Part shown: one piece after another, positions 1-8,129 of the stretch
Numbering within the stretch: the first letter of the stretch is position 1
Layout: every line of letters begins with the position of its first letter
Assembly (NCBI GenBank): GCA_900468625.1
Contig: UBUL01000019.1
Span: 310,001-374,000 of the forward strand
Source of the DNA: Hyphomicrobiales bacterium
GTDB lineage: Bacteria; Pseudomonadota; Alphaproteobacteria; Rhizobiales; Rhizobiaceae
DNA: 64,000 nucleotides
Reading direction: 5' to 3'
Translations under genes and position numbers: made by a program
Notes under the pieces: model-generated
Seen by the model: only the letters and a program-made list of their open reading frames with translations
Told to the model about the DNA's origin: nothing
Database searches by the model: none

Positions 1-185
1 CCTCATCGCCATCGAGCAGCCGAAGGTCTCACGCTTTGTCGCAGACCTGCCGGCAATCGAAAAAGTCTTGCGCGCGTCTCCACCCCGATCGCAGGCTTCG
101 GATCGACTTCGATGAATTGAAGACAGATATCGACGCGCTGTTGCAGGTCTATGACGAACCGCTCGAAGGCGACGCCGAGAATTGA
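1..185 (+). pseudogene. 3' end of an unrecognised gene, possibly frameshifted
   Basis: The last 25 or so codons before the TGA at 183-185 read as a plausible acidic C-terminus (FDELKTDIDALLQVYDEPLE...). The first 70 bases look more coding in another frame (IEQPKVSRFVADLPAIEKVL). That second frame stops at about 115. Either the gene has a frameshift between about positions 65 and 100, or one of the two frames is spurious. The start lies outside the window and I do not recognise the family. The stop is 4 bases before the stop of the convergent DUF1173 gene. Confidence 0.35.
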
Positions 186-189
186 CCAC

Positions 190-1386
190 TTAGGCCGTCA
201 ACGGCGGCATTTCTTCCTCACCAGCGCGCCAAATCCAGGCAGACATATCCGATCGCGCGGTGATCATCGCGTGCAAGTCTGTTTCGAAACTTTCATCGGC
301 GCTCGGCGGTACGATATAAAGGGCGCGGGCCGACGGCCGACGGTCCGGCAGAACCACATTTGCAAGAGGGCGCGTGCGCGCAAGGTCAAAACGCAGACCC
401 TTGATCATCTTCTCGCGAAGCGGCGTCAATCGCTTCAGCAAGCGCTGCTCAAAGGCATTTTCGATTGGCAGCCATTGTTCCGTCACCACCATCAGCGCGA
501 TTTCATTGACGGTCACGACACCGGAAGGATGTCCGGCAATCGTTGCAATGGCGATAAGATGGGAGGATTCGTTGCTTCGCCATAACGTTAGTTCCGTCTC
601 GAAGCGGTGCTGCAATAGCCGCCATGCAGCCTCCTCAAGATGGAGGAGAAAACCCGGCATGTGTTTAATGACCACGATCTGGCCTTCCCTTGCCGGTGAA
701 AACTCCTTTATCTCCGCAACCAAAACCATCAGCTTTCTGGGGCCGGACGACGCTTCAAACAATGCAGACAGCGCTTGCATCCTGCGTTGCTCGATAACGA
801 CCTTGTCGTCGGCTCGGAACGGCTCGGGGATAAAGACGCGCTCCGCAAGACTCTGCTGGCGCACCGACATCATCCCAGCCGCTTCCTGAAGATGATGATA
901 GACCTGCCGCCAATGCCGCTTGCCTACCCAATGCGCCGTCCATTCCGTCAAACCACTTTCATGCCAGAGGAAATGCAGCAAGCCGCGCAAGGACAATTTC
1001 CTGCCGTCGTTCTTGATGCTGTCGGCCGCTTCGCAAGCCGCCGTGGCGCCACGAGAAGAGCTGCGTTTCGACAGGGAAAAATCCAGTTTCACGATTGCCG
1101 TACCGGCAACCGGATCGAGCTTAATGGCGCCTCCCATCAGCGGGCCAAGACCCGAAAGCTCATAAGGAGGCTCGTAGGACGGACATACCGCGCTATGGTC
1201 CGCTCCGGTAAGCGGCATCCTCTTGATTGCCAAATGGTCGCCGATCTTGGCGACATACATCGCAACCCCTTCGTCGTTGCAGAGGCAGAGCGGGCGGGCC
1301 TTGTCGCGATAGGCGAGCGTCAGTCTCTGCTGGAAATCATCGGCCTCATCATTGGCGGCCATCCCATTGATCAGGAACCATCTCAT
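190..1386 (-). CDS. DUF1173 family protein
   Basis: A protein of about 398 residues that resembles DUF1173 proteins, which are common on rhizobial and agrobacterial plasmids and have no assigned biochemical role. No signal peptide, membrane segment or nucleotide-binding motif is visible. The ATG at 1386 has AAGGTG about 9 bases upstream and is preferred. An in-frame GTG at 1398 would add four residues. The gene sits at the edge of the transfer region, but nothing in it shows a role in transfer. Confidence 0.7.
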   Translation of the reverse strand: MRWFLINGMAANDEADDFQQRLTLAYRDKARPLCLCNDEGVAMYVAKIGDHLAIKRMPLTGADHSAVCPSYEPPYELSGLGPLMGGAIKLDPVAGTAIVKLDFSLSKRSSSRGATAACEAADSIKNDGRKLSLRGLLHFLWHESGLTEWTAHWVGKRHWRQVYHHLQEAAGMMSVRQQSLAERVFIPEPFRADDKVVIEQRRMQALSALFEASSGPRKLMVLVAEIKEFSPAREGQIVVIKHMPGFLLHLEEAAWRLLQHRFETELTLWRSNESSHLIAIATIAGHPSGVVTVNEIALMVVTEQWLPIENAFEQRLLKRLTPLREKMIKGLRFDLARTRPLANVVLPDRRPSARALYIVPPSADESFETDLHAMITARSDMSAWIWRAGEEEMPPLTA

Positions 1387-1659
1387 CGCACTCGCCACCT
1401 TCGCGCAAGCGAGAGGCTTAAAACTTGGTGCCCCAAGCGAGAAAAACCTGTCTGCTCAGACCAATCCATTATGCCGTACGGGCAAAGCCAGTCCAAGGCC
1501 GCGCGGCCCCTCCAACTTTCTCGTCTCTCCGTTTCACGGCGCTTCGGCAAAATCGGCGCCTCCACACGCCGGCTCCGCCGGTCGTGTTCACGAGCCTTGA
1601 CCTGACTTTCCCCGCCCTGCGTGCCGCCTTCACCCTTCACACCAGTCAAGGAGACGAGG

Positions 1660-1935
1660 ATGACCAACGAACTGCACATCGATGAGCTCCGCGCCGAAGC
1701 GCGGGCTGCAGCTACGCCGGAAGAACGCCGCCAGTTCGAGGCCGAGCTCGAACTGGCTATGGGCGAGCGCGAGCTAGCTCCTGTCGAACTCGACGGCCGC
1801 ATCAGCGCAAAGCCGCCCTCCCGAGGTGGCTCAACCGATCTCTCTGTCGACGGCAGGGGACTGCATTGCAGGCCTTCACCAAAAGATCTCAATACCCGTT
1901 CTCCCGAAGATAGAAATCAATGGCAGCCTTCATGA
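1660..1935 (+). CDS. small acidic hypothetical protein
   Basis: A 91-residue frame with a strong AAGGAGACGAGG ribosome-binding site directly before the ATG. The first 57 residues are charged, alanine-rich and probably helical (ELRAEARAAATPEERRQFEAELELAMGER). The tail from about residue 58 is Arg/Ser/Pro-rich and its last 47 bases overlap the 3' end of the convergent gene at 1889-2302. The gene may therefore once have ended near residue 57 and been extended by a mutation. The function is unknown. Confidence 0.5.
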   Translation: MTNELHIDELRAEARAAATPEERRQFEAELELAMGERELAPVELDGRISAKPPSRGGSTDLSVDGRGLHCRPSPKDLNTRSPEDRNQWQPS

Positions 1936-2302
1936 CCACGGCCATCTTGAGATCATTTTCATCGGCAGCGCGCTTCAGGCGCGTTTTCGTCGCCCGGTCG
2001 AGCGCGACGTTGACGAAGAACTTCACCTCCCTTTGCTTTGCCCGCTTTAAGCTCCTGAGGCTATGACGGGCCTCTTCCCGGGCAACGGCATTTTGCCTGG
2101 CATGCTCCTCCTGTTCCGCCAAAGAGCGCTTTTGCAGCATCGTGCTCTCATTCGAGGCGCCCTCAGCAAGCTGTGCTATCGATTGCCGATCGTCAGCTTC
2201 GGCTTCGGCCGAGATGTCATCCAACTTATCCGGATTGCCTCTTGTCGTACTGATCCTGCTCGCAATCGTGAAGTCTCCAAGATCGATATTGGTTTTGCTC
2301 AT
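1889..2302 (-). CDS. VirC2-like accessory protein (ribbon-helix-helix C-terminus)
   Basis: 137 residues. The N-terminal two thirds are polar and low-complexity, with many Ala, Glu and Ser. The last 50 residues (REVKFFVNVALDRATKTRLKRAADENDLKMAVVMKAAIDFYL) have the strand-helix-helix pattern of a ribbon-helix-helix DNA-binding domain. The ATG overlaps the TGA of the upstream ParA-like gene (ATGA), so the two are translationally coupled. In Agrobacterium, virC1 (ParA-like) and virC2 (RHH) form a similar pair that binds the overdrive sequence beside the T-DNA border and recruits the relaxase. The VirC2 assignment rests on fold pattern and gene order, not on close similarity. It could instead be a plasmid-partition ParB-like partner. 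Confidence 0.45.
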   Translation of the reverse strand: MSKTNIDLGDFTIASRISTTRGNPDKLDDISAEAEADDRQSIAQLAEGASNESTMLQKRSLAEQEEHARQNAVAREEARHSLRSLKRAKQREVKFFVNVALDRATKTRLKRAADENDLKMAVVMKAAIDFYLRENGY

Positions 2303-3012
2303 GCGGCATCTCCGGTGATTTTCGCCCGCCGTGTTGCCTCGATCTCCTCCACCAGGGTCAGAACTTCCCGGCGTGCCCTTCTCACCGGATCGCTCAATTC
2401 CTGCATCTGCAGGGTTCCAAGTCCGTTCTGGATCGCCCGGTAGATGTTGCGCTCGAAGAGTTCAGTACTTAACAGCGCCGTTTGATAGCCGGCCTGCTGG
2501 AGGCCAACGACAAACGGACGAACGTAGCGATAGGCTTCGAGATTGCGGCCTGGGACCGTAATACGCGTACGAACGTTCAAATGCAGGATTTGCGATCCAT
2601 ACCGGTCGTTGATCTCGGCGACACTTGCCGCCGCCTGTCCTGCCGCTTCGATTTCCTTGATCCCGGGCTGTACCGGCGAGATCACCAGTTGCGAGGAACC
2701 GATGATCGCTTCTTGTATGGTGCTATCGACGCCCGGAGCATCGATGATGACGAGGTCGAACGAATTTTTTTGAAGGCGCGCTATCTCCATCTCAAGCGCT
2801 CGGCGCGACGCGGCAATCGTCACGTCGATGTTCTCCGGTACGTTTGCCTTGCTGTGGCAGAGCCTCCACCAGCCAGACAGATTAAGCCTTCCATCCGCAT
2901 CGATCAAAAGCACCCGCTCCCCTCGCAGCGCATATTCGCCGGCAAGCAGCGTTACCAGCGTCGTCTTTCCTGCTCCGCCTTTGTTGCTGATCGCCGCGTA
3001 GACTTTTGTCAT
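2299..3012 (-). CDS. ParA/MinD-family ATPase, VirC1-like
   Basis: 237 residues with a deviant Walker A motif KGGAGKTT at 11-18 that is typical of ParA, MinD and VirC1. An IDADGR switch-type motif lies near 38-43 and a Walker-B-like LVIIDAPG near 87-94. Such ATPases dimerise on ATP and bind DNA non-specifically. Two roles fit: plasmid partition, or a VirC1 role of assembling the relaxosome at oriT and bringing it to VirD4. The second fits the context better, because the gene diverges from mobC-relaxase across the candidate oriT and is coupled to an RHH protein. No repABC genes are adjacent. Confidence 0.75.
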   Translation of the reverse strand: MTKVYAAISNKGGAGKTTLVTLLAGEYALRGERVLLIDADGRLNLSGWWRLCHSKANVPENIDVTIAASRRALEMEIARLQKNSFDLVIIDAPGVDSTIQEAIIGSSQLVISPVQPGIKEIEAAGQAAASVAEINDRYGSQILHLNVRTRITVPGRNLEAYRYVRPFVVGLQQAGYQTALLSTELFERNIYRAIQNGLGTLQMQELSDPVRRARREVLTLVEEIEATRRAKITGDAA

Positions 3013-3381
3013 GCCTAGCTCCTTTCGCTGACCGAAAATTGCATGCTTGGCGTTGAGGCGAGATCAATCATCGAGTGGAACAAATATTATTCGATAAATG
3101 TCGCACGTCAAGCTTGTAAGCAGCGAGGAAATTCGATGTGACACAGCGAAAACTTGCAAGTGATGTAAACCATGACCGTGTTGAGTATTGCCGGAATGTT
3201 GGACAGAATGCACACGGATGTAACGTAGAAGCAATAAGTTAGACAATTTATGTTATCTCTTTGTGTGAAGTTGTTCCATCGTGTGATTATGTGATGTGCT
3301 TGTTTAGGTTGATCTGCCGCGAGGGCCAATTCCGCGGATTGAGGAGGTTGAGCAAGGTATCAAATATGGTAATGTTGGGTT

Positions 3382-3391
3382 TGGCAGGATA
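3382..3391 (-). other. oriT: putative nic site, VirD2/RP4-type
   Basis: The plus strand reads TGGCAGGATA. The minus strand therefore reads TATCCTG followed by CCA, which matches the MOBP consensus YATCCTG|Y used by RP4 TraI and by VirD2 at T-DNA borders. The predicted cleavage is on the minus strand between 3385 and 3384. The plus-strand sequence also resembles the start of the T-DNA border consensus TGRCAGGATATAT. It lies 84 bases upstream of mobC. The match is short, but its location raises its value. Confidence 0.5.
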
Positions 3392-3420
3392 CGCAAATTT
3401 GTGATACAAGTTGGCTGTCG

Positions 3421-3441
3421 ATCGACGGATGAACCGTCGAT
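3421..3441. repeat. perfect inverted repeat beside the nic motif
   Basis: ATCGACGG, five bases, CCGTCGAT: two perfect 8-bp arms. It lies 30 bases from the nic motif and 34 bases before the mobC start. Such repeats in oriT regions are recognised by the relaxase or its RHH accessory protein, and one at this position could also be an operator for mobC-relaxase autoregulation. Confidence 0.5.
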
Positions 3442-3474
3442 GTGCCTGCGGCGCTTCTAAAAATGGGGGGCGAA

Positions 3475-3885
3475 ATGACGCCGGAGATGCGCGGTGCGCT
3501 GGTATTGGATGCACGCAAGATGTGCAAGGACAGGGTCGTTCATGCCCGCTTCAGCGTCTTGGAACGTGCCGCCGTCGATGCCGCAGCTGCCGCCGCCGGC
3601 CTGACGGTTTCGGCCTTCATTCGATCGCTGACATTGGAGGGGGCGGGCGTGCGCCCATTCCTGACCGACGAGGATAGGGCCATACTCGAGATGCTGATCG
3701 CCGATATTCGGGCGCTCGGCGTGAACGTCAATCAGATTGCCCGTTTCGTTCATGCGACCGGTCGATATTCGGCGACGGAGCTGTCATCGGAATTAACGGA
3801 AGTGCAAAAGCTTCTTGCCGCAGTCTTACTCGAGCTAAGGCGTTATGCGGCCCGCGGCGCGCATCGGCGACGGGACAGCGTGTGA
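3475..3885 (+). CDS. mobC: MobC-like relaxosome accessory protein
   Basis: 136 residues. Residues about 20-55 (VHARFSVLERAAVDAAAAAAGLTVSAFIRSLTL) look like a ribbon-helix-helix domain that would bind oriT. The later segment with IRALGVNVNQIARF is the signature of the MobC family, whose members help melt DNA around nic. The ATG at 3475 follows GGGGGGCGAA; in-frame starts at 3442 (GTG) and 3463 (ATG) are also possible. The stop overlaps the relaxase start (GTGATGG), so the two are coupled. Confidence 0.75.
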   Translation: MTPEMRGALVLDARKMCKDRVVHARFSVLERAAVDAAAAAAGLTVSAFIRSLTLEGAGVRPFLTDEDRAILEMLIADIRALGVNVNQIARFVHATGRYSATELSSELTEVQKLLAAVLLELRRYAARGAHRRRDSV

Positions 3886-6284
3886 TGGAGTTCCTGCCCG
3901 GCGCATTTGAGCACGAATGGGAACGGCGTCGGGCAGCGCTGCTGCATGAGCGATCGCTAGGCCGGCTAAGTTTGGTCGACGAGGAAGAGTGGCGCCGCCG
4001 GGGCGGCGTGGTTGCGCAAGCCTCTCCGTTGCCGGGTGCCGCGGCCGGACAATTCGGATTGGGAGCGAAGGGCGGAGCGTTCGGAAGGAGGCGGAGGCGA
4101 GCGCAAGGATCGTATTTAGAGCCTTCGATGCGATCGCGGTTTGCCGCCCTGGCCTCGGGCAGCCAGCCGGCCGTCGTCAAGCTTGCGTCGTTTGGTGGCG
4201 GCGGCCGGCTCGGCGCAATGATCAACTATGTGTCGCGCAACGGCGCCGTTATCGTTGAGACCGAACGTGGTGAAGACCTGCGTGGACGCGATGAGCTTGC
4301 AGGTATCCATCGTGACTGGGACCATCTGATGGGGAACCGCGCCGAAAGCCGTGACATCGGGACCTTCCTGGTAGAGGTGATGGAGACGGAGATACCAAAC
4401 ACGACAGCTGATCTCCATACGCGGGCGCGAACCCTGCTTCAGCGCGGGCTGGGCGACCGGAGCTTTGTCTTCGCGGTCACCTCCGCCGGTGATGGCAGGG
4501 GCTACCGGGTCGAAGGCGTCAGCGTGCTGCGCGACAGCGCCGGAGAGCGATTGACCGGTGACGCCAAGGCCTCGGCGATCGTGCAGGAGCGGCTTGGCGA
4601 TGAAGGCAGGAAACGCCAACAAGCGGTGACGTTTCGCTTTACCGGCTATGGCAATGGCATCGACTATGGCTCTGCCCGCGTGCGGGACCTGGTTGAGAGG
4701 CATCCAGGCATCGTCCGAACCGCGCAAGGCGAGGCGATCATTGATGCCAAGCAGGCAGCAGAACTGGTGCAGCGCGACTGGCGCAAGCAACTGCATAGCC
4801 GCAAGTCTCGTGATGTGATGCATGTCGTGATGTCGGCGCGGGCAGGTACCGATGTCGAAGCCTTCCATGCGGCCGCACGCGACTTTCTGGCGCGGGAGTT
4901 TGCCGGCTACCGCTACGTGCTTGCGCTTCATGATCCATCCCGAGACCCGAAGGCGGAGGAGACGGGTGGAAAGCGGCCGCATGTGCATGTTCATGCAATC
5001 ATCGCAATGCGCTCGGATGCCGGTGACAGGATCGAGACGAGTATCGCATCGTTCCGACGCTGGCGGGTGGCGATGGCCGAAAAGGCGCGCGAGCATGGCA
5101 TTCGCATGGAAATGACCGATCGACGCGACCGCGCCAGCGCGCCGGCTTATAGCCGCAATCAAGTGCGGCCGACGAACAGGAAGGGTCGCACACAACATGA
5201 GGGTACGAGTGAAGCAGGTCAACGGCGCTATGAGGCCAAGCGGGCGGACCATCAAAACATCGCCTCGACGCCAGATAGCAAGATTTATTCCATGTCAGCC
5301 CGTGGAGAATGGCTGGCTCTGGCGAAAAATAGTGGTGAAGCGGATGTCAAGAGTTTCGCGACGGCCCAAGCAATTCGGCTTGAGGCCGACTATGACAGAG
5401 CTTTCCGTCAAGAAATGGGCTCATCCGATCCGAGAAGCAATCCCTCGCAATACAGAATAAATTTGGTAAAGTTGGCAAAGACGGTAGGGGAGGGCGATAT
5501 CATGCGTCATATGACACGTCAGGAATTCGAATCCTACGAAAAGAGGGTTGAGACGGCTCTATTTCAGGCAGAACGCGAGACGCCCCAAAACGAACGCGAG
5601 AGCTTCGAGAAGATCGCAGCAGTTGCCCGCAATCATGTCAACCTAAGGCGCGAACTGATGGAATTGCAGGAGCAGGGTGGTCCGACCGATCCAGGCCTTG
5701 CGCGCTCGGCTCGCAAGCAAAGTGACGAGGCGGATGTCTATTGGCAGGAGGTGGTCGCCCGGCATGGCTTGCGCGCTGCCGAGGCAGCCAATCGGGCGAT
5801 GCTTGAGGTCGAGCGCTGTCGCGATGAGATCGGGAAGGCCATGTCCGGGGAGATCAAAGCAGACAGGGCGGCGCTGCAAGCCGATCTGCAGCGGGAAATC
5901 TCCAAGGCCGGCGAGCTTGGTGCGGAGGGTAATACTCTGATCCGTGAGATCGCCGAGGTTGACGAGGAGTTGCGTGTCGCGATTGAGCGGGCGGAACAGT
6001 CTCATGACGACCGGAAGACGCCGAAGCCCGCTGATGCGCCGATTGTTGAGGTCGGGACAAATAACAGTGAAAATCTTGGGCCTGAAGAGGAGTTCGGCCG
6101 TCGTTCCTCGGAACTGGAACGTGATCATGGTGCTGTTCATCCGGATCGCGCGCCTCGAGAACAGACTAGACCAAGTGATGGGATCGGGATCGAGTTGGCG
6201 CGACAGCATATCCGGCGACCTGAGCAGTTGCAGGGTGAGATCGACGACCGACGAGAGCAGGAGGGCGACGAGCGCGAGCAATAG
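3882..6284 (+). CDS. MOBP-type relaxase (conjugative nickase)
   Basis: 800 residues. The N-terminal 80 residues are a charged extension. The relaxase core follows: a likely catalytic tyrosine in MINYVSRNG (Tyr116), then a metal-binding third motif made of HD at 350-351 and the HVHVH triad (His367, 369, 371). These match motifs I and III of MOBP/VirD2-type relaxases. The enzyme should nick oriT, stay bound to the 5' end and be piloted through the VirB/VirD4 channel. The C-terminal half (about 450-800) is helical and strongly charged, as expected for a translocation-signal and coiled-coil region; no helicase or primase motif is visible. The ATG overlaps the mobC stop. Confidence 0.85.
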   Translation: MMEFLPGAFEHEWERRRAALLHERSLGRLSLVDEEEWRRRGGVVAQASPLPGAAAGQFGLGAKGGAFGRRRRRAQGSYLEPSMRSRFAALASGSQPAVVKLASFGGGGRLGAMINYVSRNGAVIVETERGEDLRGRDELAGIHRDWDHLMGNRAESRDIGTFLVEVMETEIPNTTADLHTRARTLLQRGLGDRSFVFAVTSAGDGRGYRVEGVSVLRDSAGERLTGDAKASAIVQERLGDEGRKRQQAVTFRFTGYGNGIDYGSARVRDLVERHPGIVRTAQGEAIIDAKQAAELVQRDWRKQLHSRKSRDVMHVVMSARAGTDVEAFHAAARDFLAREFAGYRYVLALHDPSRDPKAEETGGKRPHVHVHAIIAMRSDAGDRIETSIASFRRWRVAMAEKAREHGIRMEMTDRRDRASAPAYSRNQVRPTNRKGRTQHEGTSEAGQRRYEAKRADHQNIASTPDSKIYSMSARGEWLALAKNSGEADVKSFATAQAIRLEADYDRAFRQEMGSSDPRSNPSQYRINLVKLAKTVGEGDIMRHMTRQEFESYEKRVETALFQAERETPQNERESFEKIAAVARNHVNLRRELMELQEQGGPTDPGLARSARKQSDEADVYWQEVVARHGLRAAEAANRAMLEVERCRDEIGKAMSGEIKADRAALQADLQREISKAGELGAEGNTLIREIAEVDEELRVAIERAEQSHDDRKTPKPADAPIVEVGTNNSENLGPEEEFGRRSSELERDHGAVHPDRAPREQTRPSDGIGIELARQHIRRPEQLQGEIDDRREQEGDEREQ

Positions 6285-6309
6285 GAGTTGGCGCGATGCG
6301 ACGAAATGA

Positions 6310-6441
6310 GTGGTGAGGGGTCAGGAAACGAGCAGGAGGGTGCCTTCAGGTTTTGTCGCGTTCGGCGCCACGATGATTTGGGCCATAATGGCGATCGCGA
6401 TCATTGACTATCGTCTGACGGCGACTTGGATAGCAGGGTGA
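6310..6441 (+). CDS. possible small membrane protein
   Basis: A 43-residue frame with GTG start codons at 6310 and 6313, just downstream of the relaxase. Residues about 16-32 (FVAFGATMIWAIMAIAII) would form one membrane helix. An AGGAGG lies inside the frame just before a later GTG at 6340, so the start is unclear. No homologue is recognised. It may be a genuine small transfer protein or chance. Confidence 0.25.
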   Translation: MVRGQETSRRVPSGFVAFGATMIWAIMAIAIIDYRLTATWIAG

Positions 6442-6453
6442 TGCCGCTCATGA

Positions 6454-7740
6454 TCAACTTGGACTTGCCGCCTTCGGGAACGAACTGAAGATCGACACCG
6501 GTATCGCAAATTGCCCCTCTCCAAACGCCAGGAGCTGATCCCCGGTGTATATCACCAAGCCTAAGAAGTTCCATTTGGCGGCGGGGCCGCTCCTGAAGAT
6601 ATCGAAATTGTTGAAGTCGGCACGGGAAACGGTCGAGGAGGCTTTCATCTCGAATCCCACGACAACGTTTCCACTTTCCGCCACTATATCTACTTCCCGT
6701 CCTCTCCGGTCTCGCCAATGGTAGAGACGCCATTCATCGCGCTGCAGGGAAACACATTTCAGCAACTCAGTGAACACGTAGGTTTCGAAAAGCGCACCTA
6801 AAGGGGTCTGATCTTTTCCGAGCGCGAAATCGCCTGCCGCCAATCCGCGCAAGGCAGTAGCGATTCCCGTATCGATCAAGTGGCACTTTGGTTGCTTGAT
6901 ATCACGACCGGCCTCGCCGGACGTCCAGGCTGGTAATCTGACGACAAGCGACAGGCGTTCCAGGATATCGACATATTCCCCTACGACCTGCCTTGTGAGG
7001 CCAACCTTGTCGCCAAGGTCGGTCATGTTAAGCTCGTTTCCAGTTCTGATGGCAAGTTGATTTATTAACCGGCGCATCGAGTCGGGCCGTCTTATCTTCA
7101 TGATGTCCGCGACATCCCGGTCCACGATGGTGTCGATATACTCTCTGTATCTGCGTTGACGAGAGCGTTCCGATAAGGGCCGGATTTCCGGATAACCACC
7201 GCGAATGATGCGATCGATCACCTCGATCTTCGATATGCTCCGGCAGGGGGGCAGCGCATTCTGGTCACCACTCTTCCTGGCCCAATCCAGTATCAAGCAT
7301 GGACCGGCATCATCGATCTCCGCTGAGCTTAAGGGTAGCATCTTGAGTGTCTGAACTCTGCCCGCAAGAGAATCGAGCACATCTGCGGAAACGAAAACAT
7401 TCGACGAGCCAGTCAGGAGGAATTGACCCATCCTGCGATCAGCGTCGACAACGCGCTTTATTGTGAGCGCAATCTTCTTTGAACGCTGAACTTCATCAAT
7501 GATGATGGGCTCGTCGTTCGCGGCCGTGATCAAGACTTGCATCTGGCCTTGTGGGTCGGCTTCTATCGCAGCAAGAACATTTTCATCGTCGAACGACACG
7601 AAATGGCCGCTTCCCAGCATATCACGCACGAGGGTCGTCTTGCCGATTTGGCGTGGGCCGATCAGGTTAACGACACGCGCGCTTTCAAGTGCAAGCTCTA
7701 ACTCCGACTTTATGTGTCGCTCATATAAGCCGTCGGCCAT
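6454..7740 (-). CDS. AAA-type ATPase with DUF4143 domain
   Basis: About 428 residues. Walker A GPRQIGKTT lies at 28-36, a Walker-B-like PIIIDEVQ at about 79-86, and a sensor-like LLTGSSN near 110. The C-terminal DUF4143 region carries GREVDIVAE, a PD-(D/E)XK-like nuclease-fold motif. This family is widespread and often mobile or defence-linked, without a firmly established role. The ATG at 7740 follows AGGAAATCGCC and is preferred to 7758. It is opposite in strand to the relaxase and unrelated to conjugation, so it looks like an insertion between relaxase and virD4. Confidence 0.8.
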   Translation of the reverse strand: MADGLYERHIKSELELALESARVVNLIGPRQIGKTTLVRDMLGSGHFVSFDDENVLAAIEADPQGQMQVLITAANDEPIIIDEVQRSKKIALTIKRVVDADRRMGQFLLTGSSNVFVSADVLDSLAGRVQTLKMLPLSSAEIDDAGPCLILDWARKSGDQNALPPCRSISKIEVIDRIIRGGYPEIRPLSERSRQRRYREYIDTIVDRDVADIMKIRRPDSMRRLINQLAIRTGNELNMTDLGDKVGLTRQVVGEYVDILERLSLVVRLPAWTSGEAGRDIKQPKCHLIDTGIATALRGLAAGDFALGKDQTPLGALFETYVFTELLKCVSLQRDEWRLYHWRDRRGREVDIVAESGNVVVGFEMKASSTVSRADFNNFDIFRSGPAAKWNFLGLVIYTGDQLLAFGEGQFAIPVSIFSSFPKAASPS

Positions 7741-7759
7741 GGCGATTTCCTGAACCAAG

Positions 7760-8129
7760 AAAAAAGCAAGATTAATCAGATGACTAGATCTTTAGGGTTT
7801 GGGCGGAATGTTAATCACGAACTTGGCGGAATGTCAATTTAAAATTCGGCAAAACGTTAACTAGAAATATGGCGAAATGTTAATTAGAAAAGCGGGTAAA
7901 CGTTAATTTACGATGTCGTCACAGAAACGTTGGGTCAGTGAATTGGGCATAGAGGTAATGGAATGAAGAGCCTGCCATTAGCCACAGCGCCATCCAGACA
8001 TACGATGCCATTCGCCCTGTATTCGGCTCGCCTGACAGAAGTGCACGTCATTGTGTGGAAATACGTATCAATGATGAAAACAGAAAGGGCGCAGTCGTGC
8101 TTGGTGCGGGGAATAAACGCCAAGCTATT
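7760..8129. other. intergenic stretch with phased repeats, no gene seen
   Basis: 370 bases between the divergent-side start of the DUF4143 gene and the stop of virD4. The left 150 bases hold the 23-bp repeats. The right 200 bases contain only short open frames without ribosome-binding sites or recognisable protein features. The stretch is AT-rich compared with the neighbouring operons, which fits acquired DNA. Confidence 0.6.
7802..7907 (+). repeat. five direct repeats at an exact 23-bp period
   Basis: A 14-base core, consensus GGCGAAATGTTAAT, starts at 7802, 7825, 7848, 7871 and 7894. Each copy is separated by 9 variable bases. Copy 4 equals the consensus; the others differ by one to four bases. 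Regular spacing near two helical turns suggests side-by-side binding of one protein. The options are terminal repeats of an IS21-like element, plasmid iterons, or an operator for the ATPase gene that starts 62 bases away. No transposase or replication gene lies next to it. Confidence 0.8.

Larger units (their letters stand above)
3013..3474. other. intergenic candidate origin of transfer (oriT) region
   Basis: This 460-base non-coding region lies between the divergent VirC1-like and mobC-relaxase genes and is visibly more AT-rich than its surroundings. It holds a border-type nic motif (3382-3391), a perfect inverted repeat (3421-3441) and a CCGCG/CGCGG pair near 3317-3336. Position beside the relaxase, base composition and motif together support an oriT. 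It should also hold the two divergent promoters. Confidence 0.55.

Noticed and set aside
775..1605. 276-codon plus-strand frame opposite the DUF1173 gene
   Set aside because: No ribosome-binding site or motif, and antisense to a family-level match.
4116..5255. 379-codon minus-strand frame inside the relaxase gene
   Set aside because: The plus strand holds the relaxase motifs; the antisense protein is His/Arg-rich without domains.
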